Shown here: in pieces, positions 1-11,489 of the stretch
Position numbering within the stretch: the stretch's first letter is position 1
Layout: each line of letters begins with the position of its first letter
Assembly (NCBI GenBank): GCA_964023205.1
Contig: OZ026833.1
Location: 6,722,138 to 6,786,137, forward strand
DNA from: Lutraria lutraria
Taxonomy: Eukaryota; Mollusca; Bivalvia; Venerida; Mactridae
Direction: 5' to 3'
DNA: 64,000 nucleotides
Notes under the pieces: generated by a model
What the model was told of the DNA's origin: nothing
The model's database searches: none
Seen by the model: the letters and a program-made list of their open reading frames with translations, nothing else
Program-made: the position numbers and the translations under genes

Positions 1-84
1 TTCGAGCTTGGTATCTTCTAGAGTATATGCATTGATAGTGGTAAGAGCGACCGCGATAGGTGGGGTATTTTTTCTAAACAAGTG

Positions 85-441
85 TCTTTCCACCCCACTG
101 ACGACTCTATACTTTCTAAATTTAACGTATCAACAATAGCGATAAGTCAGCGATATTTTATCAATGCACAAATATTTGATGGAGAATATCGAAATTTACC
201 GACAATATTTACAATGGTTGTTATCACAATCACTTCACTGTCACATTCACAAACACGGACCAAAATATTGATGTTATTTCATTCCTTATTCCCATGGCCG
301 CCATCCCATTCTAATTATATTGAAATTCTTTAGCCCTAAAGATTGGTTATTTCTGGTTGCATGCTCATTAAAAATAGTTTAGGTTTGTTAGCGCGTGGAA
401 AGATAAAAAAGTGAGCATTTGGGTGTTCCGTACCTCCATTC
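85..441. repeat. Upstream duplicon of P450 copy 1 (also at ~11490)
   Basis: This stretch is clearly similar to ~11490-11910 upstream of P450 copy 3; both contain CTTTCCACCCCACTGAC and then run in parallel for hundreds of bases. The start codons of the two genes are about 11.44 kb apart and the flank copies about 11.40 kb apart, so the genes arose by tandem duplication of a unit that included the 5' flank. I see no gene here; the 83-codon open frame at 82-333 has no recognisable features and its counterpart upstream of copy 3 is not preserved. Confidence 0.7.
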
Positions 442-449
442 TATAAATA
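442..449 (+). promoter_or_regulatory. Likely TATA box of P450 copy 1
   Basis: TATAAATA sits in a block conserved upstream of the pseudogene copy (6572-6579) and, with one change to TACAAATA, upstream of copy 3 (11913-11920). The shared block continues through an AAGCTAT and an AAGACGCAT element. It lies about 0.9 kb before the start codon. A conserved TTGCAG ending at 1332, just before the ATG, could be the acceptor of an intron in the 5' UTR; that would explain the distance, but no donor is certain. Confidence 0.5.
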
Positions 450-1359
450 GCGATTGCACCAACAAGCTATCAATAACCTCTGTCATAAGACGCATTTATT
501 ATAAAGCAAGTATGGATACACAAACAAATTCGTCGAATTGACATACCCCGCCAAGTATTTCTGTCAGTTGGTTAAAGCAGATAACGCATGAAGTAAGCAT
601 CAATGAATGTTAATTTCTAGGTGGCATGCATGCCTGTGCAAGCGACAATCCGCTGCAAGCCACATTACGGCAAAATACCTTTCAAATTATTGTTTGTAAC
701 AATATAAGGGACATTTTTTGTAAGTCTAAAAAGGGAGACTTTCCAGTCAAAATGCATGATAGAGTTATATTGTTCATGATTAGCACATTTCTACTCATGA
801 TACAATACTAATAATTCAAGTTTCATGCAGTTCCCTATGGTAATTCTAAAGTAATTATAAGTACATGTAACAGTAAGTGACAATTTGTCTAATTGAAAAG
901 GGGGATAATTCTGGATTTATGGTTCTTGATCAGTACACTTCCAGTAGGACACACTAAAAATAGAAAAACGTTATGGAAAGAGCTCTGCGTTTTATTTATG
1001 ATAACTATATTATGCCATATTATTAGAAAGAGTCAAAATGCTTACTTCAAAAGGATTAATGCGAATTCGCTATAGGACGGTCATAATTGTGCATGTATTT
1101 CACTATAAAATTTTTCAGCCCTCAACAAGAAATTTCTTACTTTTGAGACACCCCTGTTTATGATTTTAACATAGATAATTTCATCGTCACGGAATTTAAG
1201 CATATGGTCATACATATGTATCACTATTCGGGTTAAGTGATAAGATAATTGTGTTGCGAAATAGTGTATGTATATAAACATCAAAATAAACAGTGACACA
1301 AAGTCAGATCGCTTGGACGGCGGATATTGCAGGTACAGATTCACGAGACGCGGCCCAAG

Positions 1360-4300
1360 ATGGATGTTATTCTTGCTATTTTCGCTGCCATCATGTTCGT
1401 GGTTTATTTGTTTAAAAAGAAAAATCAGAAATTAGACGGAAAGGAATTACCTGGACCTTCTGGTCTACCGTTGCTTGGATGCATTTTCGAATTTGACGAA
1501 TCTACCATGCCGAGCAAACTTTTGGAGTATGCGAAGAAGTTTGGCGATGTGTTTCAGATGAAAATGTTGTCGGATTCTTTGGTTGTACTTAATTCAGCGG
1601 AATCGATAAATAAAGCATTTTGTTCAGAGGAATACAAACGCTTCATGAACGACAGGGCTGTCTTGTTTTATGGCGAGTATCTCAGGTCAAAAGGTGAAAC
1701 AGTGGGATTTGCATCTGGCGAATTACACAAGGTTTTGAAAAAATATTTCCATCAAGGGTTGCGCACTTATGGAAGTGGTCTGCAGCTCTTGGAGAACAAT
1801 GTTATGACTGAAATAAAAAACCTTGATACCAAAATGGACAATCTGTCCGGTCAAATATTTAGTATTGACAGCATCATTCAAAGGTCATTGACTAACGTGA
1901 TTTCTCTTGTGGTAGGTACAAAATTAAGTCATTTCGCAATCGAGATTAGTTTAATCACAGTTGCATCAATTTCTGTTCATGGGTCCATTTAGTATTTATT
2001 CTTTGAACACTTAATAGAGTCCTATATAATCATCGAAAAGCACGCATTTTACAAACATGACACTGAATTTCCACACAAAATTAGTCATTTAGCAGTCGAG
2101 TTTAGTTTAAGCACAGGTGCAATGGGTTCAATTAAGTATTTGTTCTTTGAACACTTGATGGAGTCCAATATAATAATTACAACCACTCATTTTACAAAGG
2201 ATTGTACTGAAAGACTTATTTGATTACTGTTTTTAACAAACATGACAATGAATTATCCACGTATATTTTAAGTAGAACAAGATAAACAATTGATTGTTTT
2301 ATCTCTGATGTCAGGATATGGAACGCAACATAACAGATAATTTGTTATTTATGTACTAAGTAAATAGCCTGCATCAGAATATAATTATCATACATACAAG
2401 TATAAATCATGTGAATATATTTACACAGATAATGGTCAAGTTATGCATACATGTTTATGAGTGAAACACATAATGTCATAGAATTGGAATATATACAATG
2501 AAAATGAACATAACTAAAACTCGCAATAGTAAAAAAAAACCTTTTAATATTCATAATAGAATTTCATATAGCGATAGCTTCTTTTATATACACAGTCAAA
2601 TTGACAAGTTCTTTTGACAATTCGATGGTTTTGAGTAATTGGATTTTTATACATATCTCTATGCAAATATGTTCTTCCAACAATACCAAAAACAAGAACA
2701 AATACAAACAAAATTATGATAGTCAAATTGTCTATTAAAATTGAATCAATAGTTTCATTGTTACGTCAGTGCCAAATGTTCAGCAGTACAAAACTATTTT
2801 GTATGAAGAGCCGATAATATGTATTTGACCACTGTATACGAGTGGTCATTTCAGCCGCCAATGTATTTTAAATAAATTGTATATTTCAGTTGTCAGGCGA
2901 AGTCCTTGGTGAGGACGATCCCATGGCTGACATGTTATGGGAACACGTACGTGTACAGGAATTTTTACTGAGCTCTTATAACAACTTATTTTTGAGTAAT
3001 TTCCCATTCGTTAGGTATCTTCCGGGAATATATGGTCGTATGTGTCGGCGTATGATGCAGATGGACAAAACCATAGGGCAGCGGTTTTTATACCAGCAGA
3101 AGGTGAGTGTTCTATTATCATCACTTTGTCTTCCGGTCTTTCGCTTCCATTTTTTAAATGAAATGAAAACTAAGAACCAGTTTCATTTACAATATTTGTA
3201 TTCGACCCATTAAATAGACAATGTTGTCAGTAGTGTACATACATTTTAATATCTCATTACTTCCCAATTTTGATAATAACTATGATATTATGCATGATAT
3301 TTATACCCCACAAAGTACCATCTTGAAGTTTCGATTTGACAAACATCTTAATCATTATCTTATCATTAGCGTAGTTTCTTCATTTGCGGGTAACATTTTG
3401 TAAGTTATGAACGTTGAATAAGATGACGAGATTAACAAATTACCTGAGGTTTTGAAATAGAAACAAGTATGATAATTAAGTATGCATACACATAATAAAT
3501 TTCTTTCATAATCTGTCCAGGTAACAAGATTTACTACCTACTGGTAGTTGTGCCGGAATACTTTATTGTCTCTCAGTGTAGAGATATTACATATTATTAT
3601 ACCTCACGTGGTTTATTTACTCTATAGCCTTATGTGACGTCAGAGGGTGACAATCCGTAATGTTACCCTGTGGCAATACATTTCGGCCCGCTTGCCATAA
3701 CGAAACTGCCCTCACGCGCTCACACGATATTACCGGGTGTCGGGTTTTAGTCAATCTCTGCCGTATCAATTACTTCCCTTGTCTAGATGCTTTGGGCACT
3801 TATTATAATATAATCGTAATTTGGGACTTCCGGTTTAGCAGAAGACAATTTGACAGCGAAAGTAACTTTGGTGTCCGAAAGACGTTTTCAATTTCTGTTA
3901 CAACTTTCGTTATTATTATTACCTTGTCGAGGGTGAACATTACATTCTATCACCCTCTGTGGGATGTGATATCTATATAATGGCACATGGTCAGACGTTC
4001 AGTATACAGAATAACAGATGGTTTATACAGAGTTCACTGTATACAGATCAAAGCGCTGGGTTTTGAAGATGTACAGTACTTAGCTAGTAATTTATCTCTG
4101 TTGTCATAACATTTAGCGTGTAGCTTTGCCTCGATATTTGTGGTGATATACATTGTCAAGGCTATATACTTGACCTTCAAATTCTTATCAATAACTATAT
4201 CATTTTTAACGATGGTTTTATCTAACACATTTAAACTTCGTTCCTGACAGTACTCTCAGTACTCTGATTATCATTCATAGGAAACCTATGTACCAGGAAA

Positions 4301-5723
4301 GGTTCGTGGACTTGCTGATTATTACATTGAAGTACAACAGAGACATAACGAAAAGAATGGTGACTTTGTGCTACATGATCATCATATTATATCACTATTT
4401 GCTGACGTTGTGGATGCTGGTGTGTGAATTTATTAGCATTTTTTAAAAATAAGTATACTAAAGCATTTTCATTGCGATCCATCAGTCTATGTCAATAAGG
4501 ACATTCACCCTATTGCTTTCGACTTCTGCAAGCTTTAAAATAATGCAATTTCTGTTGAATGAGGCTTTCAAAATAATGTAATCGATTTTAATCTTTTAGT
4601 TCTTTTATGTTCTTAAATTTCATTATAGTTATGTTTCTTATGTTGACCTGCAGGAATGACCACATCATCTTCAGCGATATTAAACTCTATCGCAATTTTA
4701 CTGAATTACCCAGAATGTCAGAAGAAAATCCAGGAAGAACTTGATCAAGTGGTAGGACGGGACAAGATGCCAACGTTTGCGGATCGGGAAAAATGTACCT
4801 ACTTGAAAGCCTTTGAGATGGAGACGCATCGATACATTACAGTAGCACCGTTTGGTCTTCCCCATATGTGTAATAAAGATATCGAATTTGAAGGGTTTGG
4901 CATCAAAGCAAACACAATTGTACGTTGGTTGTATTATTTGTTTGGGATATGCTTTATAGATTATCATCTCTATCCCTGCCTCGATAACATTGCATTGATA
5001 ATTTATATAGATCATCTTTGACATGTCTTGCGGGTGTGTACTGAAAATTTCACATCTTTACTTTTCTTATCAGGTTCTCATGAACATCTGGCATCTACAT
5101 CATAATGAAAAAATCTGGGGAGATCCCTGGAACTTCCGACCAGAAAGATTTCTTGACGATAGTGGCAACCTGTTACCAAAGGAACACACATTGTGTCAGA
5201 AGTAAGTTTTTCCATATGGTTAATTGTCGACGTTAATTGAGGCTCATTGTATGTCTATCTGAAACATGGTTAAAAAATTAACAACCACTATTTACGTTTT
5301 GTATGTCTAATTGAAACATGGTTAAAACATTAACAACCACTATATTTACGTTTTGTGTTTCACAAAGCATCGTTGTACAAGAACACGCTCGGTATTATTA
5401 AGTTTATTTCCACACAAGACGAGCTTATTTTAAACAAATTTGAAAAATTCTCCTTAAAGGTGGTCGTGTTTTATTTACGATGCATGATTCTTTTTTCTCG
5501 TCACAGTTTGATACCATTTGGAATCGGACCACGTATCTGTCCAGGCCAGATGTTTGCACGCACTAGATATTTCCTGTATCTGGCATCCCTTTTACAAAGA
5601 TGGAACTTCGAATTTCCACCGAACCAGAGTGTTTCATGTGATCCTAGAATATTAGAGAACTTTGATATTGAGCTCATTGTGAGGATAAAGTCGTTAAGCT
5701 GCATTGCGAAAAAGCGATTCTAA
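1360..5723 (+). CDS. Cytochrome P450, CYP2-clan type, copy 1 (six exons, 504 aa)
   Basis: Predicted microsomal haem-thiolate monooxygenase that would take electrons from P450 reductase at the ER membrane. Exons by GT-AG reading: 1360-1911, 2890-3102, 4281-4419, 4654-4919, 5074-5201 and 5507-5723, 1515 nt in all. Residues 2-17 form a membrane anchor followed by KKK and the hinge LPGPSGLP. The I-helix reads AGMTTSS at 301-307, with Thr304 where most P450s have Asp or Glu. The K-helix ExxR is ETHR (358-361), PERF is at 413-416, and the haem loop FGIGPRICPG holds ligand Cys444. I chose ATG 1360 over an in-frame ATG at 1327 because the hydrophobic anchor and conservation with the other copies start at 1360. 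Intron 2 carries a short inverted-repeat element. CYP2-clan membership rests on motif style; substrate unknown. Confidence 0.93.
3641..3959. mobile_element. hAT-like MITE in intron 2 of P450 copy 1
   Basis: A 319-bp element with imperfect ~30-bp terminal inverted repeats: the left end begins CAGAGGGTGACAATCCGTAA and the right end is close to its reverse complement, finishing TATCACCCTCTG. The flanking 8-mers TGTGACGT and TGGGATGT match at six of eight positions, as expected of an old 8-bp target duplication. CAGAG ends and 8-bp duplications are typical of hAT elements. The open frame inside (3660-3980) overruns the right end and is unlikely to be coding. Copy 3 does not show it at this place, so it probably inserted after the duplication. 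Confidence 0.65.
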
Positions 5724-6440
5724 CCTAAGAAAGTAGCAAAGTGGGGAGTAGAAAAGACATATATTTTTTTGAAAGATGTTAACATATTATGGTGATGCTC
5801 CTTTTTGCATCGGTTAAAGTGCATATGGAGAATATTATTTGTACTCGGAACATACTGATTGCCTAAGTGAAAAGTTTCAACTCTTATCTTGATAGGATTA
5901 ATGCATGTATAAATTTTAACGATTAAAAACGTTTTTTATGTTCAGTTGTATTATCACGTAGATGAGACGTTAATACACACCAATATGTCAAAACTAACTC
6001 ATGTTTTAAATTGTTGTAATGTGTTTCAAATGTACATTGACATTCCATAAAGATAGCATTTCTGACATAACGTGATTTGTTAAAATTGTTACAAGTTATA
6101 ACTAACATAAAATAGTAAAATTTGATTGAAAAAACGATACATTGAATTTGTATTGCTTCAAATAAATTGGTTGTTGTTCAATTACTTTTGAAGGATTTAT
6201 TTTCTTGATCGAAATGATTGTAAAATGTTAAGTTCAGCATCAAATAAGCAACACGTAAATCAATACCTACCAGATTTATAAAGGTTAACTGGATATGCCA
6301 TTCATTCAACTGTAATTCTTAAAAAAATGTCAATCAATTGTTTCAAAGTTTTTACAAAAACATACGCAGAAGAATTATGTTGATATTAAGTTCGAGGTTT
6401 GCAGTTTATTTGAACAAAATGAACGTTTTGTAAACAAGTC
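5724..6440 (+). other. 3' flank of P450 copy 1
   Basis: Non-coding. It has a candidate polyadenylation signal AATAAA at 6161-6166, ~440 nt after the stop. Parts recur after copy 4 (37500-37720) and at 42950-43350, e.g. the shared GATGAGACGTTAAT-like and AAGCAACACGTAAA motifs, so the 3' flank was part of the duplicated unit. Confidence 0.5.
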
Positions 6441-6571
6441 TTAAGGCCTCATAAAGATTGATTGTTTGTGGTTACACGCTCATTTAAAACATGTTAACAT
6501 GTTAGGAAGGAAGGGAACTTTCTGTCACTGAAAGATAAAAAAGTGAGAAATTGGATGTACCGACCTCCATC

Positions 6572-6579
6572 TATAAATA
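6572..6579 (+). promoter_or_regulatory. TATA box remnant upstream of P450 pseudogene copy 2
   Basis: TATAAATA in the same conserved context as 442-449 (preceded by ACCTCCAT, followed by GCGACTG). It lies about 0.6 kb before the pseudogene start. The box is intact although the gene behind it is broken. Confidence 0.45.
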
Positions 6580-7169
6580 GCGACTGTACCACTAAGCTAT
6601 ACATAACCTCCATCTTAAGACGCATAACTATCCAATTATGGATAAATAACCATACGAGGCGGTGAAATCTTAGAATCTAGGATTCAACTTCTTATAGACT
6701 GGTTTCACTTCAACTGCATGTAAGCAAATTTAACTTCTGTCCCTTGGCCTGGCATTTTTGCTCAGCAGGAAACACTAAGAAATTGAAAACTCCAGTAAGG
6801 AGCTCTGTGTGTTGTATGGTAACTGTACTATACCATGTGAACAGTTATTAGTACAAAATGCCTACTCCAAGGGGATTAATGCGAATCTTTATAGGACGGT
6901 TTTAATTGTACATGCATTTCACTCTCAACGAATTAGTTCAATATATTCTTTAATCGATTTCATTTCTTACAACATTTGAGACCCCCCCCCTGTTTATGAT
7001 TTTAACATTGATTATTTATGGTCACGGAATGAAAGCATGGGGTTATGCATACACGTCACTATTTTGGTTAAGTGTAAAGATAATAATGTTGCAAAATAGC
7101 ATACAACATCGAAATAGATAGTGACACATAGTGCAGGTACAGATACATGAGTCAGGAGTTTTGTTGAAG

Positions 7170-8690
7170 ATGTTTGTTATTCTAGCTATATTCGCTGCCA
7201 TCATGTTCGTGGTCTATTCGTTTAGGAAGAAAAGTGAGTAATCAAATAGACAAAAGTTACATGGGTCTTCTGGTTTACCATTATGGGATGTATTTTCGAA
7301 GTCGACGAATCTACCATGCCAAGCAAACTTTCGGAGTATGCAAAGAAGTTTGGAGAAGTGTATCATATGAAAATGTTGTCTGATACCGTGGTTGTACTGA
7401 AATCTGTGAAATCGATAAATAAAGCATTTTGTTCAGAGGAATACAAACGCTTCATGAACGACAGGCCTGACTTATTTTTGAGCAAGCATTTCAGGTCAAA
7501 AAATGAACCAGCGGGATTTGCATCAGGCGATTTACACAAAATACTGAACAAATATTTTCATCAAGGTTTACGCACTTATGAAAGTGGTCTGCAGCTCTTT
7601 ATGATGACTGAAATAGAAAAGCTTGATACCAAAATGGACAATATGTCTGGTCAAGTGTTAAAAATTGACAGCATCATTCAAAGGTCACTGCCTATCGTGA
7701 TTTCTCTTGTGGTATGTACAAACTTAGTCATGAAGCAGTCAAGTTTACTAGTAATTTAAGCATAGGTGCATTAATTTCTGTTCTTGGGTACATTAAGTAG
7801 TCGTTCTTTGAAAGCTTGATGGATTCCCATGTATTCATCGAAACCACACAATTTACAAAGGATCTTACTGAAAGATTCCTTTGGTTTCAGTTGTAAGGAA
7901 ACATGACATTGAATTATCTGTTTATACATTATGTATAACAAGATAAATAATTTGTTTATACATGATGTCAGTGTATAGAACAGAACAGATCCTTTTTTTC
8001 ATAAATATACGAAGTACGTTGTATACACCAGAAAAAAAACAAGCATCAATCGAAATAAATAAAACGACACATATTTTTCAGTTTATAATACAGTTATAAT
8101 TGTAAAGAGGAATTCGTTTGTTTGTTCCTGTCTCGTATGATCTTACATCATTAGCGCTGTTCCTTCATTTGCATTTGCGGGTAATATTTTGCAAGCAATG
8201 AAAGTTGAATAATATTACGAAATTAACAAATCACCTAAGGCTTTGTAATAGATATATGAAGAAATACATTTTTATCATTCTTAGGAAACCTATGTACCAG
8301 GTAAGGTTCGTGGACTTGCTGATTATTATATGGAAGTGCAACAGAGACATAACGAACCTTGTGGACGCTGGTATGTGAAAGTATCAGCATCTTTAAGAAA
8401 AATAACATACTATATAATGCATTTTCATTTTGATTCATCAATGGATTTTATAGGCAAATATTCATATAAAAAATGTAAATATCAAATCATTTTAACATCA
8501 ATTATCCAGTGTTATTGCAATCCTAATGAATTACCCAGAATGTCAGAAGAAAATCCATAATGTGATAGGAAGAGACAGGAGGCCAACCTTTGCGGATCGG
8601 GATAATGTACCCACCTGAAAGCTTTTGAGATGGAGACACATCGATACATTCATTACAGTAGTACCATTTGGTCTTCCAAATATGTGCTAT
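7170..8690 (+). pseudogene. Cytochrome P450 pseudogene, copy 2
   Basis: A decayed relative of copies 1 and 3. Exon 1 runs 7170-7711 and ends at the usual GTG|GTATGT donor, but has an in-frame TAA near codon 24, a 1-nt deletion in the hinge region (around 7280) and a 9-nt deletion near 7600. Exon 2 is missing. Exon 3 (~8286-8372) keeps its beginning but an internal deletion joins it to its end. Exon 4 (~8515-8690) starts inside the exon, lacks the AGxTT motif, and has small deletions. Exons 5 and 6, including the haem loop, are absent. Similarity stops near 8690 where a minus-strand LINE relic begins. No functional P450 can be made from it. Confidence 0.9.
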
Positions 8691-9680
8691 CTGTGTTTCT
8701 GTTTCTACATATTACAAATTCTATTTGCTTTATCTGTTTTGTTGTACCTCCAAAGTTCATGGAGTTGATAAGCACTAGCTTTGTAAATTTGATAAAGATG
8801 TTTTAATCTATGAACATCTATAATATCTAGACATAGTTCATAATCATATCTTTCTTTGAAGAGTTTATAATGAATGAGTTTGGAGCTATTGCTGACACTT
8901 TCTTGACATTCTTATAAAGCTGGTCTTTAGGACGCATCGTTAGTATTTGTAGAAATAGTTTTCATGCTGTACGCTTTGGTTTTGCAAGGTATACCCAAAA
9001 CCTTACTTGAAAACATTCACCCAATGTTTATGCCCTATCGAAAGCATTTTGTCGTACATCTTTGGGTAATGATCATCTGACATATTCAATAATTTAAAAG
9101 CGTTTGACGGTTTCTGACATAAAGGATATCTGTTAAAGTCGCCTAACACTACAGCATTGTAGCATTTTTATTTGCACATATGAAAAGCTTGCAAGCGTAC
9201 TTTTGCAGTCGTTTCAAACATTCGTGATGTTCAAGTCCCCAGACTTCACAACATTTTGTCAAACATTTTGAAGAACTCATGATGCGGTAGTTGACCACAA
9301 CTGTATAGTTTGATAAAATTTATATAAGTACGCGTTTGCCATTACACGCCAATTCATTTACTGCTGAATTTAATGACATCTGCTGGGTAAATAGTAAATC
9401 AACATAGTGGTATGAATTGATAACCTCAAGTAGTTTTCCTCTGTAAGTCCACTTCTCCGCTTTCGCTAATTTACCAACTTTTTAAATACAACGATTTTTG
9501 TCTTTGATTCATTCTTATCCATATTTTTTTCGTCGCAAAAATGTTCAAGGGTATTAATTTGTCTTTATAGACATATACAATGTCAGACAATAGAGCCATA
9601 TCGACTGCAAACATTAGCAAGAAAACCTCAATTTCATTTGCAATACCTATCGATTCGCCCATATCGCGATATTTTTAAAG
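8690..9680 (-). mobile_element. Decayed non-LTR retrotransposon (reverse transcriptase relic)
   Basis: Reading the minus strand from ~9662 downward gives LLMFAVDMALLSDIV, very like the FADDxALLSD catalytic box of LINE reverse transcriptases but with the first Asp changed to Val. Further on, KWTYRGKLLEVINSYHYV and FTQQMSLNSAVNELA match the usual post-RT segment, and near 8880 SNSSKLIHYKLFK matches the C-terminal region. Frames shift between these pieces, so it is dead. It abuts the truncated exon 4 of P450 pseudogene copy 2 and probably took part in losing that gene's 3' half. Confidence 0.72.
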
Positions 9681-9914
9681 TAAATTGATATTAACTACTT
9701 CAACTTGTAGCCTAATTCGACCGGAAAATAGAAATATTTTATTGGTTTAACTGTATGTGTTACTTTGCTGAAGGAGAGATTTATATGTACAATTGTTTTT
9801 ATACAGCATGAAATTTCACTCTAGTCAATGGTATTTACATTAGTTTCTTTGTGTTAGCTTAAATAAAGATACCATCATGCAAATGATTATTGAAAGTATA
9901 TAGTGTCACGTTTT

Positions 9915-10665
9915 TAACCACTGGGCATAGAGCTTAGATATTTGGTGTATATCATTGTCTAGTGAACTTCTACTAGGTTTGTTTAAATCAATGCCATGGT
10001 GTCAAAATTTGCCCCGCCCCAGGTCTAATTTGATTTTACATAGACTTATATAGGGAAATTTTAAAAATTCTTCTTGTCAGAAACTACATTGCATAGAGCC
10101 TAGATATTTGGTGTGTAGCATTGTCTCGTGGACCTCTACCCAGTTCATTTTCAAATTATTGTTCTAGGGTCACAATTGGCCCTATATAGACTTATAAAGG
10201 AAAATTCTAAAAATCTTTTTGGCCGAAACCACAATGCCTATAGCCTAGATATTTAGTATGTAGCATTATTTACTGGACCTCAAACAAGTTTATTCAAATT
10301 ATTGCCCTGGGGTAAAAATTGGCCCTGTCCTGGGGTTTCCTCTATTCTATTTAGGAAAATTTTAAAAAATATTCTTGTCCGAAACCACAAGACCTAGAGC
10401 TAAGGTATTTGGTATGTAGCATTGTCTAGCGAACCTCCTCCAAGCCTGTTAAAAGTATGACCCCAGGGTGAAAATTAGCCCCGCCCCCGGTTCACATGAT
10501 TTATATAGGCTTATTTAGGGACAAATATTCTTGTCATTAAGGCCTAGAGCTTACATACATTGTATTTTGTATGTAGCATTGTCTGTTGGACATCTACCAA
10601 TATTGTTCAAATTATTGCCACAGGGGCAAAATTAGCCCCACCCCCGGGTCACTTAATTTTACAAA
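9915..10665. repeat. Tandem satellite, ~145-166-bp unit, about five copies
   Basis: Five imperfect repeats, each starting with a version of GCATAGAGCTTAGATATTTGG at about 9925, 10091, 10235, 10390 and 10541. Each unit goes on through a TGTAGCATTGTCT block, a GTTCAAATTATTG block, a GGGCAAAATTGGCCCC-like block and TATAGACTTATATAGGG. Repeats of this style are common in bivalve genomes (recalled, not searched). Non-coding. Confidence 0.85.
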
Positions 10666-10849
10666 GATAGATCTTTGATCTTTATTTTCCTGCAATTACT
10701 GGAGATTATAATATATACATGTACTTCATACAATATACACTATCACAATCTAGAATTATTAAGAACATTATTATATACATTTGTTTTCATCAGAGATTGA
10801 AGTTCGTTTTCTTGTATACTAGTACTTAATTAAGATACGACGATTTTTC

Positions 10850-11350
10850 TTTCACTTCTGCCTATCTAATCGTTCATATTCATCTTCTAACTTATTGAAT
10901 TGAACCAGTTTCTCATCAAACAGTTCACTGCATCAACGACGGAGCATGTCTTTTATTTGTTTCATTTCGGTTTCACTCTAGAGTTGGTATGCTGTTGTTT
11001 TGATTCAATTTCTGATTTTTTACGTCGTACATTGTTATAAGTTTCTCTTAAATTGTCGACACTTGTAAAACGCAAAATGTCTGTTGATGAGTTGATTGCT
11101 TCGAGGATTTGAGTTCTTTGGCCATCTGTTGGTCCGGGGTTTAACTCAACGTGTGATGGAATTGAGTGTTAATCGTGTACGGCCAAGACCGATAGTAGAC
11201 ATTCGTATCAATCCAATAATACAGTATCCGCGATTGTACACAGTCCATGCAGGATAGCCAGAAATTGTTTTGTTCTTGTTAGTATCACTATTGTTAATAA
11301 CCCCATTATAAAATGACCTAAGCTGAATACCCGAGCCAGCGTATAAGGCA
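10850..11350 (-). mobile_element. Relic of a retrotransposon ORF1-like protein with a 2A-like motif
   Basis: The minus strand encodes SHVELNPGP (last eight residues at 11153-11130), one residue away from the ribosome-skipping 2A consensus DVExNPGP. It is followed in frame by about 60 residues without a stop (ILEAINSSTDILRFTSVDNL and on to a basic stretch). After a frame disruption a coiled-coil-like segment follows (ELFDEKLVQFNKLEDEYERL, near 10900). 2A-like peptides are known near the N-termini of some animal non-LTR retrotransposon proteins. It may be the 5' part of the element whose RT relic lies at 8690-9680, with the satellite between, but they could be separate insertions. Confidence 0.5.
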
Positions 11351-11489
11351 TATATCTAAATTTGTCAGCTGGTCTTCTTTATCCACGACCATGGCCAAAT
11401 ACACCAATTCTTAATATATACGTACGTAAGACTAAATTTTTATATTTTTTGTTACTTAAACGCTTCCGCGGTTGGATACCGCTAACTTT

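Noticed and set aside
1327..1359. Earlier in-frame ATG (1327) for P450 copy 1
   Set aside because: The extra 11 residues precede the membrane anchor, are not conserved in copies 3-5, and the ATG spans the TTGCAG that may be a splice acceptor.
3660..3980. 106-codon open frame in intron 2 of P450 copy 1
   Set aside because: It starts inside an inverted-repeat element and runs past its right end; no protein similarity recognised.
9915..10665. CRISPR-like array
   Set aside because: Units are ~150 bp, imperfect throughout and without a repeat/spacer alternation; it is an ordinary animal satellite.
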